In this document: piece after piece, positions 31,951 through 41,202 of the stretch
Position numbering within the stretch: the first letter of the stretch is position 1
Layout of the letters: each line of letters begins with the position of its first letter
Translations under genes and position numbers: made by a program
NCBI RefSeq assembly: GCF_002252445.1
Contig: NZ_NNRJ01000051.1
Location: 434,001-498,000, forward strand
DNA length: 64,000 nt
Direction: 5' to 3'
Source of the DNA: Brucella thiophenivorans
GTDB taxonomy: Bacteria; Pseudomonadota; Alphaproteobacteria; Rhizobiales; Rhizobiaceae
The notes under the pieces: generated by a model
Databases searched by the model: none
The model's input: only the letters and a program-made list of their open reading frames with translations
Told to the model about the DNA's origin: nothing

Positions 31951-32838
31951 TTATTGCGACTTGCCATAAAGCTTTTCAGAAAGCTCACGGCTGGCAGCAC
32001 CTGTACGCGGACCAAAGCCCAGCAAATAAAGCGAATCCATCTGAACAATATTGCCGCTGCGTCCAGCCGGAGAATTAGCCAGAGCCGGGTTCTTCAGGAG
32101 ATCTTCCTTCTGAACACTGTCTTTGCCAATGCCCATAGTGAGGATCATGTCGGGTGCAGCCTTTTCGATGGCTTCATCGGTCAGCTGCTTATAGCCCTGA
32201 TAGGCATCAATGGCGTTCTGGCCACCGGAAAGCGTAATGATGCCGTTTGCGCCTGTGCCAGTGCCCGAAGCAGTAATACGCCCATTCTGGGAAGAAATGA
32301 TAAACAGCACGCGCTTTCGCGGGTTCTGATTGGACGCTAGTTTCTCAGCAGCATCCAGATCACGCGAGACGTTGTCTGCAAGCACTTTGGCCTTATCTTC
32401 AAGTCCAAGCGCTTTGCCAACAGCTTCAATCTTGGCGATTACGCCCTCGCCCGTATGCTCTTCTGGAATAAGCACAATCGGCACGGATGCCTTTTTCAAC
32501 ACTTCGAGCGTCTCCGGCGGTCCACTTCCTTCCGACAATAGAATACCGGATGGATTAACCGAAAGAACGCCCTCTGGTGACAGACGGCGCATATAGCCCA
32601 CATCAATCAGTTCGCGCGCCTGTTCCGGATAGGTGCTGGTCTGATCACGTGCAACAAGCTTATCGCCTGCACCAAGCGCATAGACGATTTCGGTGATGGC
32701 ACCACCAACGGAAACGAGCCGCGATGTGTCGGCGATTTTTTCAACCGTATCTGCATTGGCAACGCTACTGAACGCAATCGAAGCAGCCATGAAAGCAAAC
32801 GACGCACAGCGCCGTATATTTGATGAAATGATTGACAT
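31951..32838 (-). CDS. hmuT: HmuT, periplasmic hemin-binding protein
   Basis: This 295-residue class III solute-binding protein has a signal peptide (to about residue 29, SSVANA), then DTSRLVSVGGAITEIVYALG. That is the TroA-fold start in which a Tyr ligand commonly binds heme; the Tyr of EIVYALG is the candidate. It carries heme from the receptor to HmuUV. It is separated from hmuS by 84 bases and may have its own weak promoter there. Confidence 0.9.
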   Translation of the reverse strand: MSIISSNIRRCASFAFMAASIAFSSVANADTVEKIADTSRLVSVGGAITEIVYALGAGDKLVARDQTSTYPEQARELIDVGYMRRLSPEGVLSVNPSGILLSEGSGPPETLEVLKKASVPIVLIPEEHTGEGVIAKIEAVGKALGLEDKAKVLADNVSRDLDAAEKLASNQNPRKRVLFIISSQNGRITASGTGTGANGIITLSGGQNAIDAYQGYKQLTDEAIEKAAPDMILTMGIGKDSVQKEDLLKNPALANSPAGRSGNIVQMDSLYLLGFGPRTGAASRELSEKLYGKSQ

Positions 32839-32922
32839 GTTCTGTATCCTTCATGCGTATTCCGGAAATGGGAGCCATTTCCGGAATTCACATCAAAACA
32901 ACAACTGAGGTAGCGCTTAAAA

Positions 32923-33999
32923 CTAAGCGGCGCTCGACTGTGGCAGGCGCGGCAGATTTTCCGCAATCATGCGCCAGTCAGCAAGCTCGACCTCACCTTC
33001 ATGGCGTTCGCCGAAGAACTGGATAATCAGTTCGCCATTAGCATCATAAGCTTCAAGCGATGTGACATGGCCGTCCTTGGTTGGCTTACGAACAACCCAC
33101 GCATCCGAAATGTGATCAGCGCGAAGATGCAGATGGAATGTCGGATCAAGCACGTTGAGCCAAGGACCCATAGTCTTGATTTCTGCAATCGTGCCAGTGT
33201 GAATCTGGATACAACCGCGGCTACCGACAAAGCACATGATTGGAAGCTGTTGCTGAACCACATGGTTCATCATTGCTTCAACAGCCGACAGATCAACGCG
33301 CCAGGCAAAATCATGACCTGCAAGATGCACAGCCTGATGGCGGTCAACGCCGAAATCCTTCAGAAGACCGACAAATTGATGCACATCTGTCAGAGCACCC
33401 CAACGTTCACGGAATGCGTCGCTGTCGATTGTAGCAACGTCTGCTTTTTCTGCCTTTGCGGGAACAGGCTTCGTTTCAATCGAAGGTGCTTGGTCTTCCA
33501 GCAACAACTCGGATACGATCTGCTCGTAAGCTTCAAGATTTGAAGCCGGACGGAGGTGAATCTTGTGAACAGCTTCACCCGATGCATCAAAAAACTGAAG
33601 GCTACGGCGAACATGTTCGCCATCCAGCTTTGCAACGGCAAAACCGTGCACCCAATGCTTTGGGAAAATACGGAGGTCGATTTCCTTGCCGAGCGTCAGC
33701 GACGCATGCGGACCCCAAATCGTCTTTTCAAACGGGCCGATTTTTTCGTGCACAGCGCTCTCATTGCGCGTCAGCACCATGACTTCGCCAAGCGAAGGTG
33801 CATGTTTGAGCAAGGTCTCGACATCTGCGCGAATGCGGCGAGCTGAAATCGAAGTGTCTTCTTGGGCACCGGTGTAAGCCGCAATAAAATCGGCTTCTGA
33901 TATCCCGAGGCTTTGCGCGAAATCGCGTTCACGCATTTTCGGGTTATCTGCCCGTGCCTTGAGAATTTGCTCTGGGGAGGGCTTGGTCTGGGTCGTCAT
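32923..33999 (-). CDS. hmuS: HmuS, cytoplasmic hemin-handling protein
   Basis: This 358-residue HmuS/ChuS-family protein has two homologous halves, recognisable as RNESAVHEKIGPFEKTIWG in the first and MCFVGSRGCIQIHTGTIA in the second. ChuS/HmuS relatives degrade or ferry heme in the cytoplasm and release iron. It starts 11 bases after the hemP stop and is co-transcribed. The whole length is intact. Confidence 0.92.
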   Translation of the reverse strand: MTTQTKPSPEQILKARADNPKMRERDFAQSLGISEADFIAAYTGAQEDTSISARRIRADVETLLKHAPSLGEVMVLTRNESAVHEKIGPFEKTIWGPHASLTLGKEIDLRIFPKHWVHGFAVAKLDGEHVRRSLQFFDASGEAVHKIHLRPASNLEAYEQIVSELLLEDQAPSIETKPVPAKAEKADVATIDSDAFRERWGALTDVHQFVGLLKDFGVDRHQAVHLAGHDFAWRVDLSAVEAMMNHVVQQQLPIMCFVGSRGCIQIHTGTIAEIKTMGPWLNVLDPTFHLHLRADHISDAWVVRKPTKDGHVTSLEAYDANGELIIQFFGERHEGEVELADWRMIAENLPRLPQSSAA

Positions 34000-34010
34000 C
34001 TTTTGTTTGC

Positions 34011-34271
34011 CTATTTGTTCAGGATGAGCTTGCCTTGACGGGTGATTTTCAAACGATAGAGAGAGCCGCCGTGCTCTATCGCCACTTCGCGAGAACCGTT
34101 GAAGAGTTCACGGCTGCCGTAAGTTTTAAGCTGCGGTTCATAAGACTGTTCAGAAGCACGCGATTGAGCTGATCCGGCCGCATCAACATGCGACTGAATT
34201 TCCGGCATACGGCTGGAGACGCGTTCACGCGGCAACCGCACCTGCATGTCGATATGGATTCGCCTGTTCAT
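34011..34271 (-). CDS. hemP: HemP/HmuP, small regulator of heme uptake
   Basis: This 86-residue protein has a conserved C-terminal half ([17 protein letters not shown], then [15 protein letters not shown]) that is the HemP/HmuP signature. In Bradyrhizobium and relatives HmuP is needed with Irr to activate heme-receptor genes. The N-terminal 45 residues are Arg/Ser-rich and variable. It leads the heme operon and starts 65 bases from a RirA-type box, divergent from the receptor gene. Confidence 0.88.
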   Translation of the reverse strand: MNRRIHIDMQVRLPRERVSSRMPEIQSHVDAAGSAQSRASEQSYEPQLKTYGSRELFNGSREVAIEHGGSLYRLKITRQGKLILNK

Positions 34272-34336
34272 TTTACTGCCTCTGCGCCAGTTATGGCCAT
34301 TTTATAAAACCGACTTAATGTCCGCAAATCATTAGT

Positions 34337-34351
34337 TGACATGTTGAGTCA
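34337..34351. promoter_or_regulatory. IRO-type RirA box in the divergent heme promoter
   Basis: TGACATGTTGAGTCA fits TGA-N9-TCA exactly and overlaps a TTGACA -35 element at 34336-34341 that points to the receptor gene. A related pair of 19-base direct repeats starts at 34346 and 34384 (both GAGTCA-GTTTAA). Confidence 0.6.
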
Positions 34352-34552
34352 TGTTTAATAATCACTGCCTTACTGGATTAAACGAGTCAAGTTTAAATCT
34401 CATTTTTTCCAGAGCAAGCCCGAAGGTTCTCCTTCCAGCCAGCGCCGATGCTCCTCTTGGGATGGGGAGTTTATAACCTATTGAGAAACTTAACTTTCTC
34501 ACTTCCGTAAGGATGTGGGGATTTTGCTTTGTCCTTCAGGAGAAACTAGGCA

Positions 34553-36748
34553 ATGCGGGCTATTAACGGGGAACAGAAGCGGTCATTTCTAGCAAGCACA
34601 AGTCTTGCTGTCATTATCATGGCAATGGCTCAAAGTGCTTTCGCGCAGCAACAAACTGCAGCGACGGAAAATGATGGTGTTGCGCTCAAGCCCATTGTCA
34701 TTAAAGGCTCACGCGTCACGAAGGGATCGGTTGCCGATACCCCACTGGCAAACACTGTAACTGCCGAAGAAATTCGCAGAAATAACATTACTTCTGTGCA
34801 GGATCTAACGAATACGCTCGAGCCCGGCCTCGCCGTTAATCCCACTACAGGCAGCGTGAACATTCGCGGTCTTCAGGATGATCGCGTCCTGACCACAATC
34901 GACGGCATTCCAATTCCATATCTCGATGCAGCCATCCGTACACAAGTAAGCGGTGGTGGCAGCAATGCCTACGACCTCTCTGCACTCTCAACATTTGATG
35001 TACTTTATGGCGCGGATGCTAGTCGTCTCGGTTCTGGTGCCTTGGGCGGAGCAATCGCGCTTAAAACCCTTGAGCCAGAAGATCTGCTCGCTCCCGGCAA
35101 GGCTTTCGGCGGCATTGCAAAACTCACTTATGATGGTTCGGATAAGTCTTTCATTGGCTCCGCTGCTGCTGCACAGAGAATCCAGAACACCTCTGTCCTG
35201 TTTCAGGGTTCATATAAGCGCGGCCACGAAATTCAGAACCCCGGCGACGTTGGTGGTTATGGCGTAAACCGCACCAAGGCTAACCCTGAAGATTATGATA
35301 ACAGCAATCTGATGTTCAAGCTGCGTCAGGAGCTTGAAGGTGGTCACACCATCGGGATTACAGCTGAACGTAACCGCTTTGATTCCGATACGAATCTGAG
35401 TTCGGATGCTGGAACGACCTACGATAACAGAAACTATAATCAGAACCGCAAGAACGAACGTGATCGCGTTTCGCTCGACTACCGCTTTGAAAACCAGGAC
35501 GACGGCCTCGTAAACAATGCGGCGGCGACCATTTATTGGCAGAAGATGAAGCGGGACTTCTCGACCGACACAATCCGTTTTGGTTCAGTAGCAGGCCCTT
35601 TCAGCCGCAAATACGTACTTGAAGACGAACGCTATGGTGCAAGCGGCTATGCCAATCTTGGTTTTGAAACAGGCGCGCTGTCTCATGCTTTGACTGTCGG
35701 TGGTGACTTCAGCATCGGGAAGAACACACAGTCTCTGACTGGTGACGACGCGTGTATCCGTGGCACGGCAACCCCTGCCGCTCAGCGAAGCACTTGCCCA
35801 TTCCTGCATATCAACCAGCAGGATACACCTGATGTAGACTCGTACCGTTTAGGCCTATTTGCGGAAGACCGCATCGAAATTGGCGACACGCCTTTTGCCA
35901 TCACACCCGGCTTGCGCTTTGACTGGTTCAAGTATGAGCCGGATTCAGCATCTGGCTATGCCAACAATTCCGACAACCGTATCTCTCCAAAGATCCGCTT
36001 CTCGTGGCAGGCAACACCTGATCTTGAGCTTTTTGCCCAGATTTCATCTACCTATAAGGCACCTGAAGTCGATCAGCTTTACGTAACTTATCTTTCCGCA
36101 GGTTACGGCACGATAGGTAATCCCGACCTTAAGCCTGAAACCGGCTATGGAATCGACGTCGGTGCCAAGTTCGGCGACAACGACTCGGGCGGTAAGATCA
36201 CCGTCTTCGCAAATCGTTACAGCAACTTCATCGACACAATCACTACCCGCACAACAGCGTATCCATTTGGGCTTACCGAGTACCGCAACCTCGATAAAGC
36301 ACGCATCGCCGGTATCGAAGTTAAAGCGCATCACAACTTTGCAAATGGTATCAATCTTCACGGCGCTCTTGCCTATTCAAAGGCAATGAACCTTGATGAA
36401 GATATTCCTTTGTCGTCAGCCGTTCCTTTCAAGGGCGTGTTCGGTGTTGGCTATAACACTGAGACCTGGGGCGTCGACACCAGCGTTGTTGCAGCGGCTT
36501 ATCTGAACCAGACTGTCTCCACACAAGCAGGAACCATAACCCGTAGATTGCCTGGCTATGGCATCGTTAACCTGACTGGCTGGTGGGAACCAACCCAGCT
36601 CAATGGTACACGCTTGCAGGCAGGCGTCTATAATCTCTTCGACAAGACATATTATGACTCGATGTCGGTCAACGACATCGCCAATCCAACAGAATTTTAT
36701 GCAGAAGCAGGACGTTACTTCAAAGTTTCTCTGACGCAGAAGTTCTAA
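34553..36748 (+). CDS. bhuA: TonB-dependent heme/hemoglobin receptor
   Basis: This 731-residue outer-membrane receptor has a signal peptide to about residue 31, a TonB-box region (KPIVIKG), a plug domain at about 60-180 and a 22-strand barrel ending in Phe. YKAP and NPDL near residues 500-530 correspond to the FRAP and NPNL motifs of heme receptors. It brings heme across the outer membrane using TonB energy, feeding HmuTUV. GGAGAAAC precedes the ATG. It is divergent from hemP and shares the iron-regulated promoter region. Confidence 0.9.
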   Translation: MRAINGEQKRSFLASTSLAVIIMAMAQSAFAQQQTAATENDGVALKPIVIKGSRVTKGSVADTPLANTVTAEEIRRNNITSVQDLTNTLEPGLAVNPTTGSVNIRGLQDDRVLTTIDGIPIPYLDAAIRTQVSGGGSNAYDLSALSTFDVLYGADASRLGSGALGGAIALKTLEPEDLLAPGKAFGGIAKLTYDGSDKSFIGSAAAAQRIQNTSVLFQGSYKRGHEIQNPGDVGGYGVNRTKANPEDYDNSNLMFKLRQELEGGHTIGITAERNRFDSDTNLSSDAGTTYDNRNYNQNRKNERDRVSLDYRFENQDDGLVNNAAATIYWQKMKRDFSTDTIRFGSVAGPFSRKYVLEDERYGASGYANLGFETGALSHALTVGGDFSIGKNTQSLTGDDACIRGTATPAAQRSTCPFLHINQQDTPDVDSYRLGLFAEDRIEIGDTPFAITPGLRFDWFKYEPDSASGYANNSDNRISPKIRFSWQATPDLELFAQISSTYKAPEVDQLYVTYLSAGYGTIGNPDLKPETGYGIDVGAKFGDNDSGGKITVFANRYSNFIDTITTRTTAYPFGLTEYRNLDKARIAGIEVKAHHNFANGINLHGALAYSKAMNLDEDIPLSSAVPFKGVFGVGYNTETWGVDTSVVAAAYLNQTVSTQAGTITRRLPGYGIVNLTGWWEPTQLNGTRLQAGVYNLFDKTYYDSMSVNDIANPTEFYAEAGRYFKVSLTQKF

Positions 36749-36752
36749 TTTT

Positions 36753-36772
36753 CAGGAGGCTCCCGCCTCCTG
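36753..36772 (+). terminator. Hairpin after the heme receptor gene
   Basis: CAGGAGGC-TCCC-GCCTCCTG starts four bases after the stop; the T-run is weak. Confidence 0.55.
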
Positions 36773-36920
36773 TTATGAGATCATCGCGTCTATGAAATCC
36801 ACCCATCTCTGACCGCTGTAGTGGATTTCAATCCCGAGATGCGATGCGGCGAGTGCGGAACCTACCACCGCACTCGCCGGAAACTTATATGTAGCCAGTC
36901 CCTGTTAGAAAGGATCAGCA

Positions 36921-37235
36921 ATGTTTATAGCAATGAACCGTTTCAAGGTTCTCATCGGCAACGAAGCCGAATTTGAAACCGTCTGGAAAAATCGCGATTC
37001 CCAGCTTGCCGAGCTTCCGGGCTTTGAGAGCTTCAATCTTCTGCGCGGCGCGACCAACGAAGAAGAAGGCTATACGCTTTATTCTTCTCACACAGTCTGG
37101 CGGACGCGTGAGGACTTCACCTTCTGGACCAAGTCCGAGCAGTTCCGCAATGCGCACCGCAATGCCGGTGACCGCAAGCCTCTTTATGCTGGACCACCGC
37201 AGTTTGAGGGATTCGAAGCTGTCGAAGGTATTTAA
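36921..37235 (+). CDS. bhuQ: HmuQ/BhuQ-like small heme oxygenase
   Basis: This 104-residue protein has an antibiotic-biosynthesis-monooxygenase (dimeric ferredoxin-like) fold with family features MNRFKV, FEXVWKNRD-like and LPGFESFNLLRG. Alphaproteobacterial members next to heme receptors (HmuQ, HmuD, BhuQ) cleave heme to biliverdin, CO and iron. AGAAAGGA lies upstream of the ATG. Its position after the receptor gene fits heme-iron release. Biliverdin could also serve the phytochrome in this window. Confidence 0.85.
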   Translation: MFIAMNRFKVLIGNEAEFETVWKNRDSQLAELPGFESFNLLRGATNEEEGYTLYSSHTVWRTREDFTFWTKSEQFRNAHRNAGDRKPLYAGPPQFEGFEAVEGI

Positions 37236-37243
37236 CCCGTTTA

Positions 37244-37276
37244 GAGTGCCGATCTGATTAAACCAGATCGGCACTC
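37244..37276. terminator. Long perfect hairpin after the heme oxygenase gene
   Basis: GAGTGCCGATCTG and CAGATCGGCACTC make a 13-bp perfect stem with a 7-base loop. It has no T-run, so it may stabilise the mRNA 3' end more than terminate. Confidence 0.5.
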
Positions 37277-37415
37277 CAGTTGGATCATGCTGTAATACCC
37301 TGTTTTCCACATCGTGCGGCGAAATGGCGCATAGATTTAAAAAGGCGCAAAACTTGTGCCGTTTCTACCCATGTAAAAGACCAATTAATGTTTAAAGATG
37401 GGTACTTAACTCATA

Positions 37416-37458
37416 TTTAGAATAATTCTAAGTTATTGATTTTTAGAACATTTCCAAA
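37416..37458. promoter_or_regulatory. Tandem Irr boxes (ICE) upstream of bfd-bfr
   Basis: TTAGAATAATTCTAA at 37417-37431 is a perfect iron-control element. A second, degenerate copy (TTTAGAACATTTCCAAA) lies at 37442-37458. They sit just upstream of a TTGACA/CATAAC promoter pair, so Irr would block bacterioferritin synthesis when iron is low. Confidence 0.75.
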
Positions 37459-37467
37459 ACATAAAAT

Positions 37468-37497
37468 TTGACACTAAGCCCCCAAAACCGGCATAAC
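37468..37497 (+). promoter_or_regulatory. Predicted sigma-70 promoter for bfd-bfr
   Basis: TTGACA at 37468 and CATAAC at 37492 have 18 bases between them. The predicted leader is about 235 bases long. Confidence 0.5.
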
Positions 37498-37620
37498 CTG
37501 ACTTAAATGGGTGGGTTTTACAAGACCTGCTCAAGTCTACCTTTGATGTTCGGGCCTTTACCCCCTGCGATTGGAGGAACCTTTGTTCGGTTCAGAACGG
37601 CGACATGCCAATATTGAAGT

Positions 37621-37649
37621 AGAAACACCCGCTAATAGCGGTAGTTTCT
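37621..37649 (+). repeat. Inverted repeat in the bfd leader
   Basis: AGAAAC and GTTTCT flank an inner palindrome CCGCTA-A-TAGCGG, with a 2x2 mismatch between the arms. It could be an operator or a leader hairpin. Confidence 0.45.
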
Positions 37650-37740
37650 GCGTAAATTCAAGCAACGGACAAAGCGCACTTTCCCGCATTGTGAGTTCTA
37701 TACAATCACATCGCATTGCAGATGCTGGAGTTTACTTTTC

Positions 37741-38052
37741 ATGCTAGTCTGCAGCTGCAACGTTATTACCGATAAAGATATTGAAGCTGTTGTGACGCAA
37801 CTTCTCGATGAAGATTGCTGGCGTCTCATCGTCCCTGGAACTGTCTTTAATGCAATATCCAAGAGTGGTCGCTGCTGTGGCTGCTTCCCAAATGTCGTAG
37901 AAACGATCATAAGGGTGACTGAAGAATATCATCTTCGTCACAATCAAATGGACGAAAACGTGATCCAGTTCATGGATCGTGTGCGTTCTCTACGAGACAA
38001 ATTCGGGAGTTCTTGGAATGAAAGGCGAACCAAAGGTCATCGAGCGGCTTAA
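37741..38052 (+). CDS. bfd: Bacterioferritin-associated ferredoxin (Bfd-like)
   Basis: This 103-residue protein has a [2Fe-2S] BFD domain with four cysteines: CSC near residues 4-6 and CCGC at about 45-48. Bfd reduces ferric iron inside bacterioferritin so that it can be released. E. coli Bfd has 64 residues; here about 30 extra residues at the C-terminus are basic (RRTKGHRAA) and overlap the bfr reading frame by 35 bases. The pair is translationally linked, so storage and release proteins are made together. Confidence 0.88.
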   Translation: MLVCSCNVITDKDIEAVVTQLLDEDCWRLIVPGTVFNAISKSGRCCGCFPNVVETIIRVTEEYHLRHNQMDENVIQFMDRVRSLRDKFGSSWNERRTKGHRAA

Positions 38053-38503
38053 CGAGGCACTGTTTCTCGAACTTGGCGCTGTAAACCAGTACTGGTTGCA
38101 CTATCGTCTGCTTAACGACTGGGGTTTCATGCGCCTTGCGAAGAAAGAGCGTGAAGAATCCATCGAAGAAATGCATCATGCGGACAAGATCATCGACCGC
38201 ATCATTTTCCTTGAAGGTCACCCAAACCTTCAAACTCTTGCGCCTCTGCGCATTGGCCAGAACGTCAAGGAAGTTCTGGAAGCCGATCTTGCTGGTGAAT
38301 ATGATGCGCGTGCATCGTACAAAAAGTCCCGCGAAATCTGCGACGAACTGGGCGACTACGTTTCCAAGCAGCTTTTTGATCAGCTTCTCGCCGACGAAGA
38401 AGGTCACATCGACTTCCTCGAAACCCAGCTTGATCTGCTCGGTAAGATTGGTGAAGAACGCTATGGCCTGCTCAATGCAGCGCCAGCTGACGCAGCCGAA
38501 TAA
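38018..38503 (+). CDS. bfr: Bacterioferritin
   Basis: This 161-residue protein is a four-helix ferritin of 24 subunits that stores iron. Ligands of the di-iron centre are visible (E18 in [22 protein letters not shown]), and the methionine of EEMHHAD is the axial heme ligand position. I choose the ATG at 38018 ([11 protein letters not shown]), the usual bacterioferritin start; GGGAG lies 10 bases upstream. The frame overlaps the 3' end of bfd. A terminator follows. Confidence 0.95.
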   Translation: MKGEPKVIERLNEALFLELGAVNQYWLHYRLLNDWGFMRLAKKEREESIEEMHHADKIIDRIIFLEGHPNLQTLAPLRIGQNVKEVLEADLAGEYDARASYKKSREICDELGDYVSKQLFDQLLADEEGHIDFLETQLDLLGKIGEERYGLLNAAPADAAE

Positions 38504-38524
38504 TTAGTTTGAACAAATTGCTTT

Positions 38525-38550
38525 AAGCCGGGGCTTTGCTCCGGCTTTTT
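38525..38550 (+). terminator. Terminator of bfd-bfr
   Basis: AGCCGGGGC-TTT-GCTCCGGCT followed by TTTT. Confidence 0.85.
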
Positions 38551-38595
38551 GTTATTCAGTGTTCTGCAAATTATTACACTTAAAAAAGCAATCAA

Positions 38596-39072
38596 ATGAA
38601 AGCTGCAATGCCCGACAACGCCATATCCATTCGCAAAGCCATCAAACATGACCTTGTAGCAATTGTTGCCATGCTCGCAGATGATACGCTCGGGTCTACC
38701 CGCGAAGACAACAGCACGCCGCTAAACCGTTGTTACACCGATGCATTCAACGCCATAGAAGACGACAAAAACCAGTTGTTGGCGGTCGTGGAACAGGGCG
38801 GAGAAATCATTGGTTGCCTGCAACTCAGCTTCATTCCCGGCCTATCACGCAAAGGCATGTGGCGGGGCCAGATTGAAAGCGTTCGTATCGCGAGCAAAGC
38901 ACGCAGTGGCAGCATCGGCAAACAGATGGCTGAATGGGCAATTCAAAAATGCTGCGAACGAGGCTGCGGCTTGGTGCAATTGACGACCGATAAGGCACGC
39001 GCTGATGCTCTGCGCTTTTATCAATCTCTCGACTTTGTTGACAGTCACGAAGGCATGAAGTTGACGCTTTAA
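38596..39072 (+). CDS. GNAT-family N-acetyltransferase
   Basis: This 158-residue GNAT protein has a beta-4 strand IESVRIASKAR followed by the acetyl-CoA loop RSGSIGKQMAEWA, and the C-terminal ALRFYQSLDFV typical of small-molecule acetyltransferases. The substrate is unknown. The start could be Met1 or Met5 (MPDNAISIRKA). It is flanked by terminators on both sides, so it is a single-gene unit. Confidence 0.8.
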   Translation: MKAAMPDNAISIRKAIKHDLVAIVAMLADDTLGSTREDNSTPLNRCYTDAFNAIEDDKNQLLAVVEQGGEIIGCLQLSFIPGLSRKGMWRGQIESVRIASKARSGSIGKQMAEWAIQKCCERGCGLVQLTTDKARADALRFYQSLDFVDSHEGMKLTL

Positions 39073-39096
39073 TAAAGGCAACTATTTCATTAGTGC

Positions 39097-39127
39097 AAAA
39101 AAAGGGCGCTTGAAGCGCCCTTTTTTA
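39097..39127. terminator. Bidirectional terminator
   Basis: AAAGGGCGCT-TGA-AGCGCCCTTT with A-run and T-run on either side serves both convergent genes. The same hairpin core recurs at 47708. Confidence 0.88.
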
Positions 39128-39132
39128 TTTCA

Positions 39133-40200
39133 TTATTGCGGCAGCTTATCGTCAACGCCTTCAACGTAGAAGTTCAGGCCAAGCAATGTCTTGTCGTCAG
39201 CCTGTTCGCCTTCCTTGAGCCAAACGGAGCCGTCCTGCTTCTTAATAGGACCGGTGAAAGGCTTGAATTCGCCTGACTTGATCTTGGCTTCGGTTTCTTC
39301 AGCCATTTTTTTCACGTCATCTGGCATGTTGGTGTAAGGCGCCATCTTAACGAGGCCTTCCTTCATGCCCCACCAGATGTTCTGGCTTTCCCACTTGCCA
39401 TCGAGAGCAGCCTTGGCGCGGTCGATGTAATATGGACCCCAATCGTCTACGATAGCGGTCAACTGAGTTTCAGGACCAAACTTGATCATATCCGAAGCCT
39501 GGCCAAATGCCTTGATGCCACGCTCATGCGCAACCTGGATAGGTGCGGTGGAATCGGTGTGCTGGGTCAGAATATCAACGCCCTGATCAACCAGCGCCTT
39601 GGCAGCATCGGCTTCCTTGCCCGGATCGAACCACGAATTCACCCAGATAACCTTGACCTTGAATTCAGGATTGACCGACTGTGCGCCGAGGATGAAGGAA
39701 TTGATGCCCTGCACCACTTCTGGCACTGGCACAGAGGCGATATAGCCTGCAACGCCCTTTTCCGACAATTTGGCTGCGATCTGGCCCTGAATATAGCGGC
39801 CTTCATAGAAGCGTGCATTGTACGCCGCAACATTGTCAGCGGTCTTGTAACCGGTGGCATGTTCAAACTTCACATCCGGGTATTTGGCTGCAACCTTTAT
39901 GGTTGGGTCCATATAACCGAAAGAAGTCGTGAAGATCAGTTTGTTGCCGGCACGTGCCAGACGCTCAATCGAACGCTCGGCATCCGCACCTTCCGGTACG
40001 TTTTCGAGAAATGTCGTTTCGACCTTGTCGCCAAGAGCTTCGATCATTTCCTTACGCGCAACGTCGTGCTGATAAGTCCAGCCGAAGTCGCCCGGAGGTC
40101 CGATATAGATGAAGCCAACTTTCAGCTTGTCTTCTGCATGTGCCGCTCCGCCGAGCATAAAGCTGGCTGCGGTGGCAATCGCCAACAGCGTCTTTTTCAT
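39133..40200 (-). CDS. BMP-family periplasmic binding protein
   Basis: This 355-residue BmpA/Med-type solute-binding protein has a signal peptide (LLAIATAASFMLGGAAHA) and the BMP-family start VGFIYIGPPGDFGWTYQHD. The family binds purine nucleosides or similar ligands. I start at 40200 (MKKTLL) because AAGGAGTGCAGG lies just upstream; a longer frame to 40230 lacks this. It leads an ABC importer with the next three genes on the same strand, although the binding protein is last in order of coordinates and 78 bases downstream of the permease gene. Confidence 0.88.
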   Translation of the reverse strand: MKKTLLAIATAASFMLGGAAHAEDKLKVGFIYIGPPGDFGWTYQHDVARKEMIEALGDKVETTFLENVPEGADAERSIERLARAGNKLIFTTSFGYMDPTIKVAAKYPDVKFEHATGYKTADNVAAYNARFYEGRYIQGQIAAKLSEKGVAGYIASVPVPEVVQGINSFILGAQSVNPEFKVKVIWVNSWFDPGKEADAAKALVDQGVDILTQHTDSTAPIQVAHERGIKAFGQASDMIKFGPETQLTAIVDDWGPYYIDRAKAALDGKWESQNIWWGMKEGLVKMAPYTNMPDDVKKMAEETEAKIKSGEFKPFTGPIKKQDGSVWLKEGEQADDKTLLGLNFYVEGVDDKLPQ

Positions 40201-40278
40201 GTTCCCTGCACTCCTTGTTATCACCCTCAAAACAAAACGGCAGGCCGTGGGAGCCGGACCGCCGTTCAGAACTCGTAT

Positions 40279-41199
40279 TTACCTGTCCGGCACAAATGGT
40301 TTGCCGAGCGACGCAGGCGTGTTCATCATCGTCAAACGCCTGTTGCGCGAGATGATAACCAGAACCACAATCGTCGCAATATAGGGCAAGGCCGACAGGA
40401 ACTGCGACGGAAGACCGAAACCAAGCGCCTGCGCATGAAGCTGGCCAATGGTTACGGCACCAAATAGATATGCACCGATCAGCACGCGCCACGGACGCCA
40501 TGAAGCAAACACGACGAGCGCAAGTGCAATCCAGCCGCGCCCTGCGGACATATTTTCAACCCACTGAGGCACATAGACCAGCGATAGCTGGGCACCGGCA
40601 AGACCGGCACAAGCGCCGCCAAACAACACCGCAAGATAGCGCGTGCGAACCACATGCACACCCAGCGCATGTGCGGAGCCGTGATTGTCACCGATAGCGC
40701 GCAATTGCAGCCCTGCCCGCGTGCGGAACAAAAACCAAGTGACGCCGATCACCAGCAGAATAGAGATGTAGAAGATCGGGTCCTGACCAAACAAAAAGCG
40801 CCCGAGATAAGGAATATCGGTCAGATAAGGAATAGTGATTGCATCAAGACGCACGCCCGGCATCCCGACAAAACGCTCACCAAGCATAGCCGAAGCGCCA
40901 ATACCAAGAATAGTCAGTGCCAGCCCCGTTGCAACCTGATTGGTGACAAGCGTCAGGGTCAAAAAGGCAAAAATGCCGGAAAAAAGACTGCCGACAAAAA
41001 TTGCGGCGATCATGCCAAGCCATGCAGAACCAGTAAACTGTGCCGCCGCGAAACCGGAGACGGCCCCAATCAGCATCATGCCTTCGACACCGAGATTGAG
41101 CACTCCAGATCGCTCGACAACCAGTTCACCAATGGCTGCGATCAACAAAGGCGTTGCGGCAGTTGCAATGGTGAGAAGGATAGCCTGTGTCAAATCCAC
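40279..41199 (-). CDS. Nucleoside-type ABC transporter permease 2
   Basis: This 306-residue inner-membrane permease of the BPD_transp_2 family has about nine helices. Family features are [20 protein letters not shown] near residue 25 and [16 protein letters not shown] near 165. It pairs with the permease encoded at 41203 and the double ATPase. Three bases separate it from that gene, so the unit is translated together. It probably imports purine nucleosides. Confidence 0.87.
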   Translation of the reverse strand: MDLTQAILLTIATAATPLLIAAIGELVVERSGVLNLGVEGMMLIGAVSGFAAAQFTGSAWLGMIAAIFVGSLFSGIFAFLTLTLVTNQVATGLALTILGIGASAMLGERFVGMPGVRLDAITIPYLTDIPYLGRFLFGQDPIFYISILLVIGVTWFLFRTRAGLQLRAIGDNHGSAHALGVHVVRTRYLAVLFGGACAGLAGAQLSLVYVPQWVENMSAGRGWIALALVVFASWRPWRVLIGAYLFGAVTIGQLHAQALGFGLPSQFLSALPYIATIVVLVIISRNRRLTMMNTPASLGKPFVPDR

Positions 41200-41202
41200 T
41201 GA

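Noticed and set aside
34346-34402. The 19-base direct repeats as a transposon footprint
   Set aside because: They overlap the iron-regulated promoter and match at only part of their length, so a regulator site is more likely.
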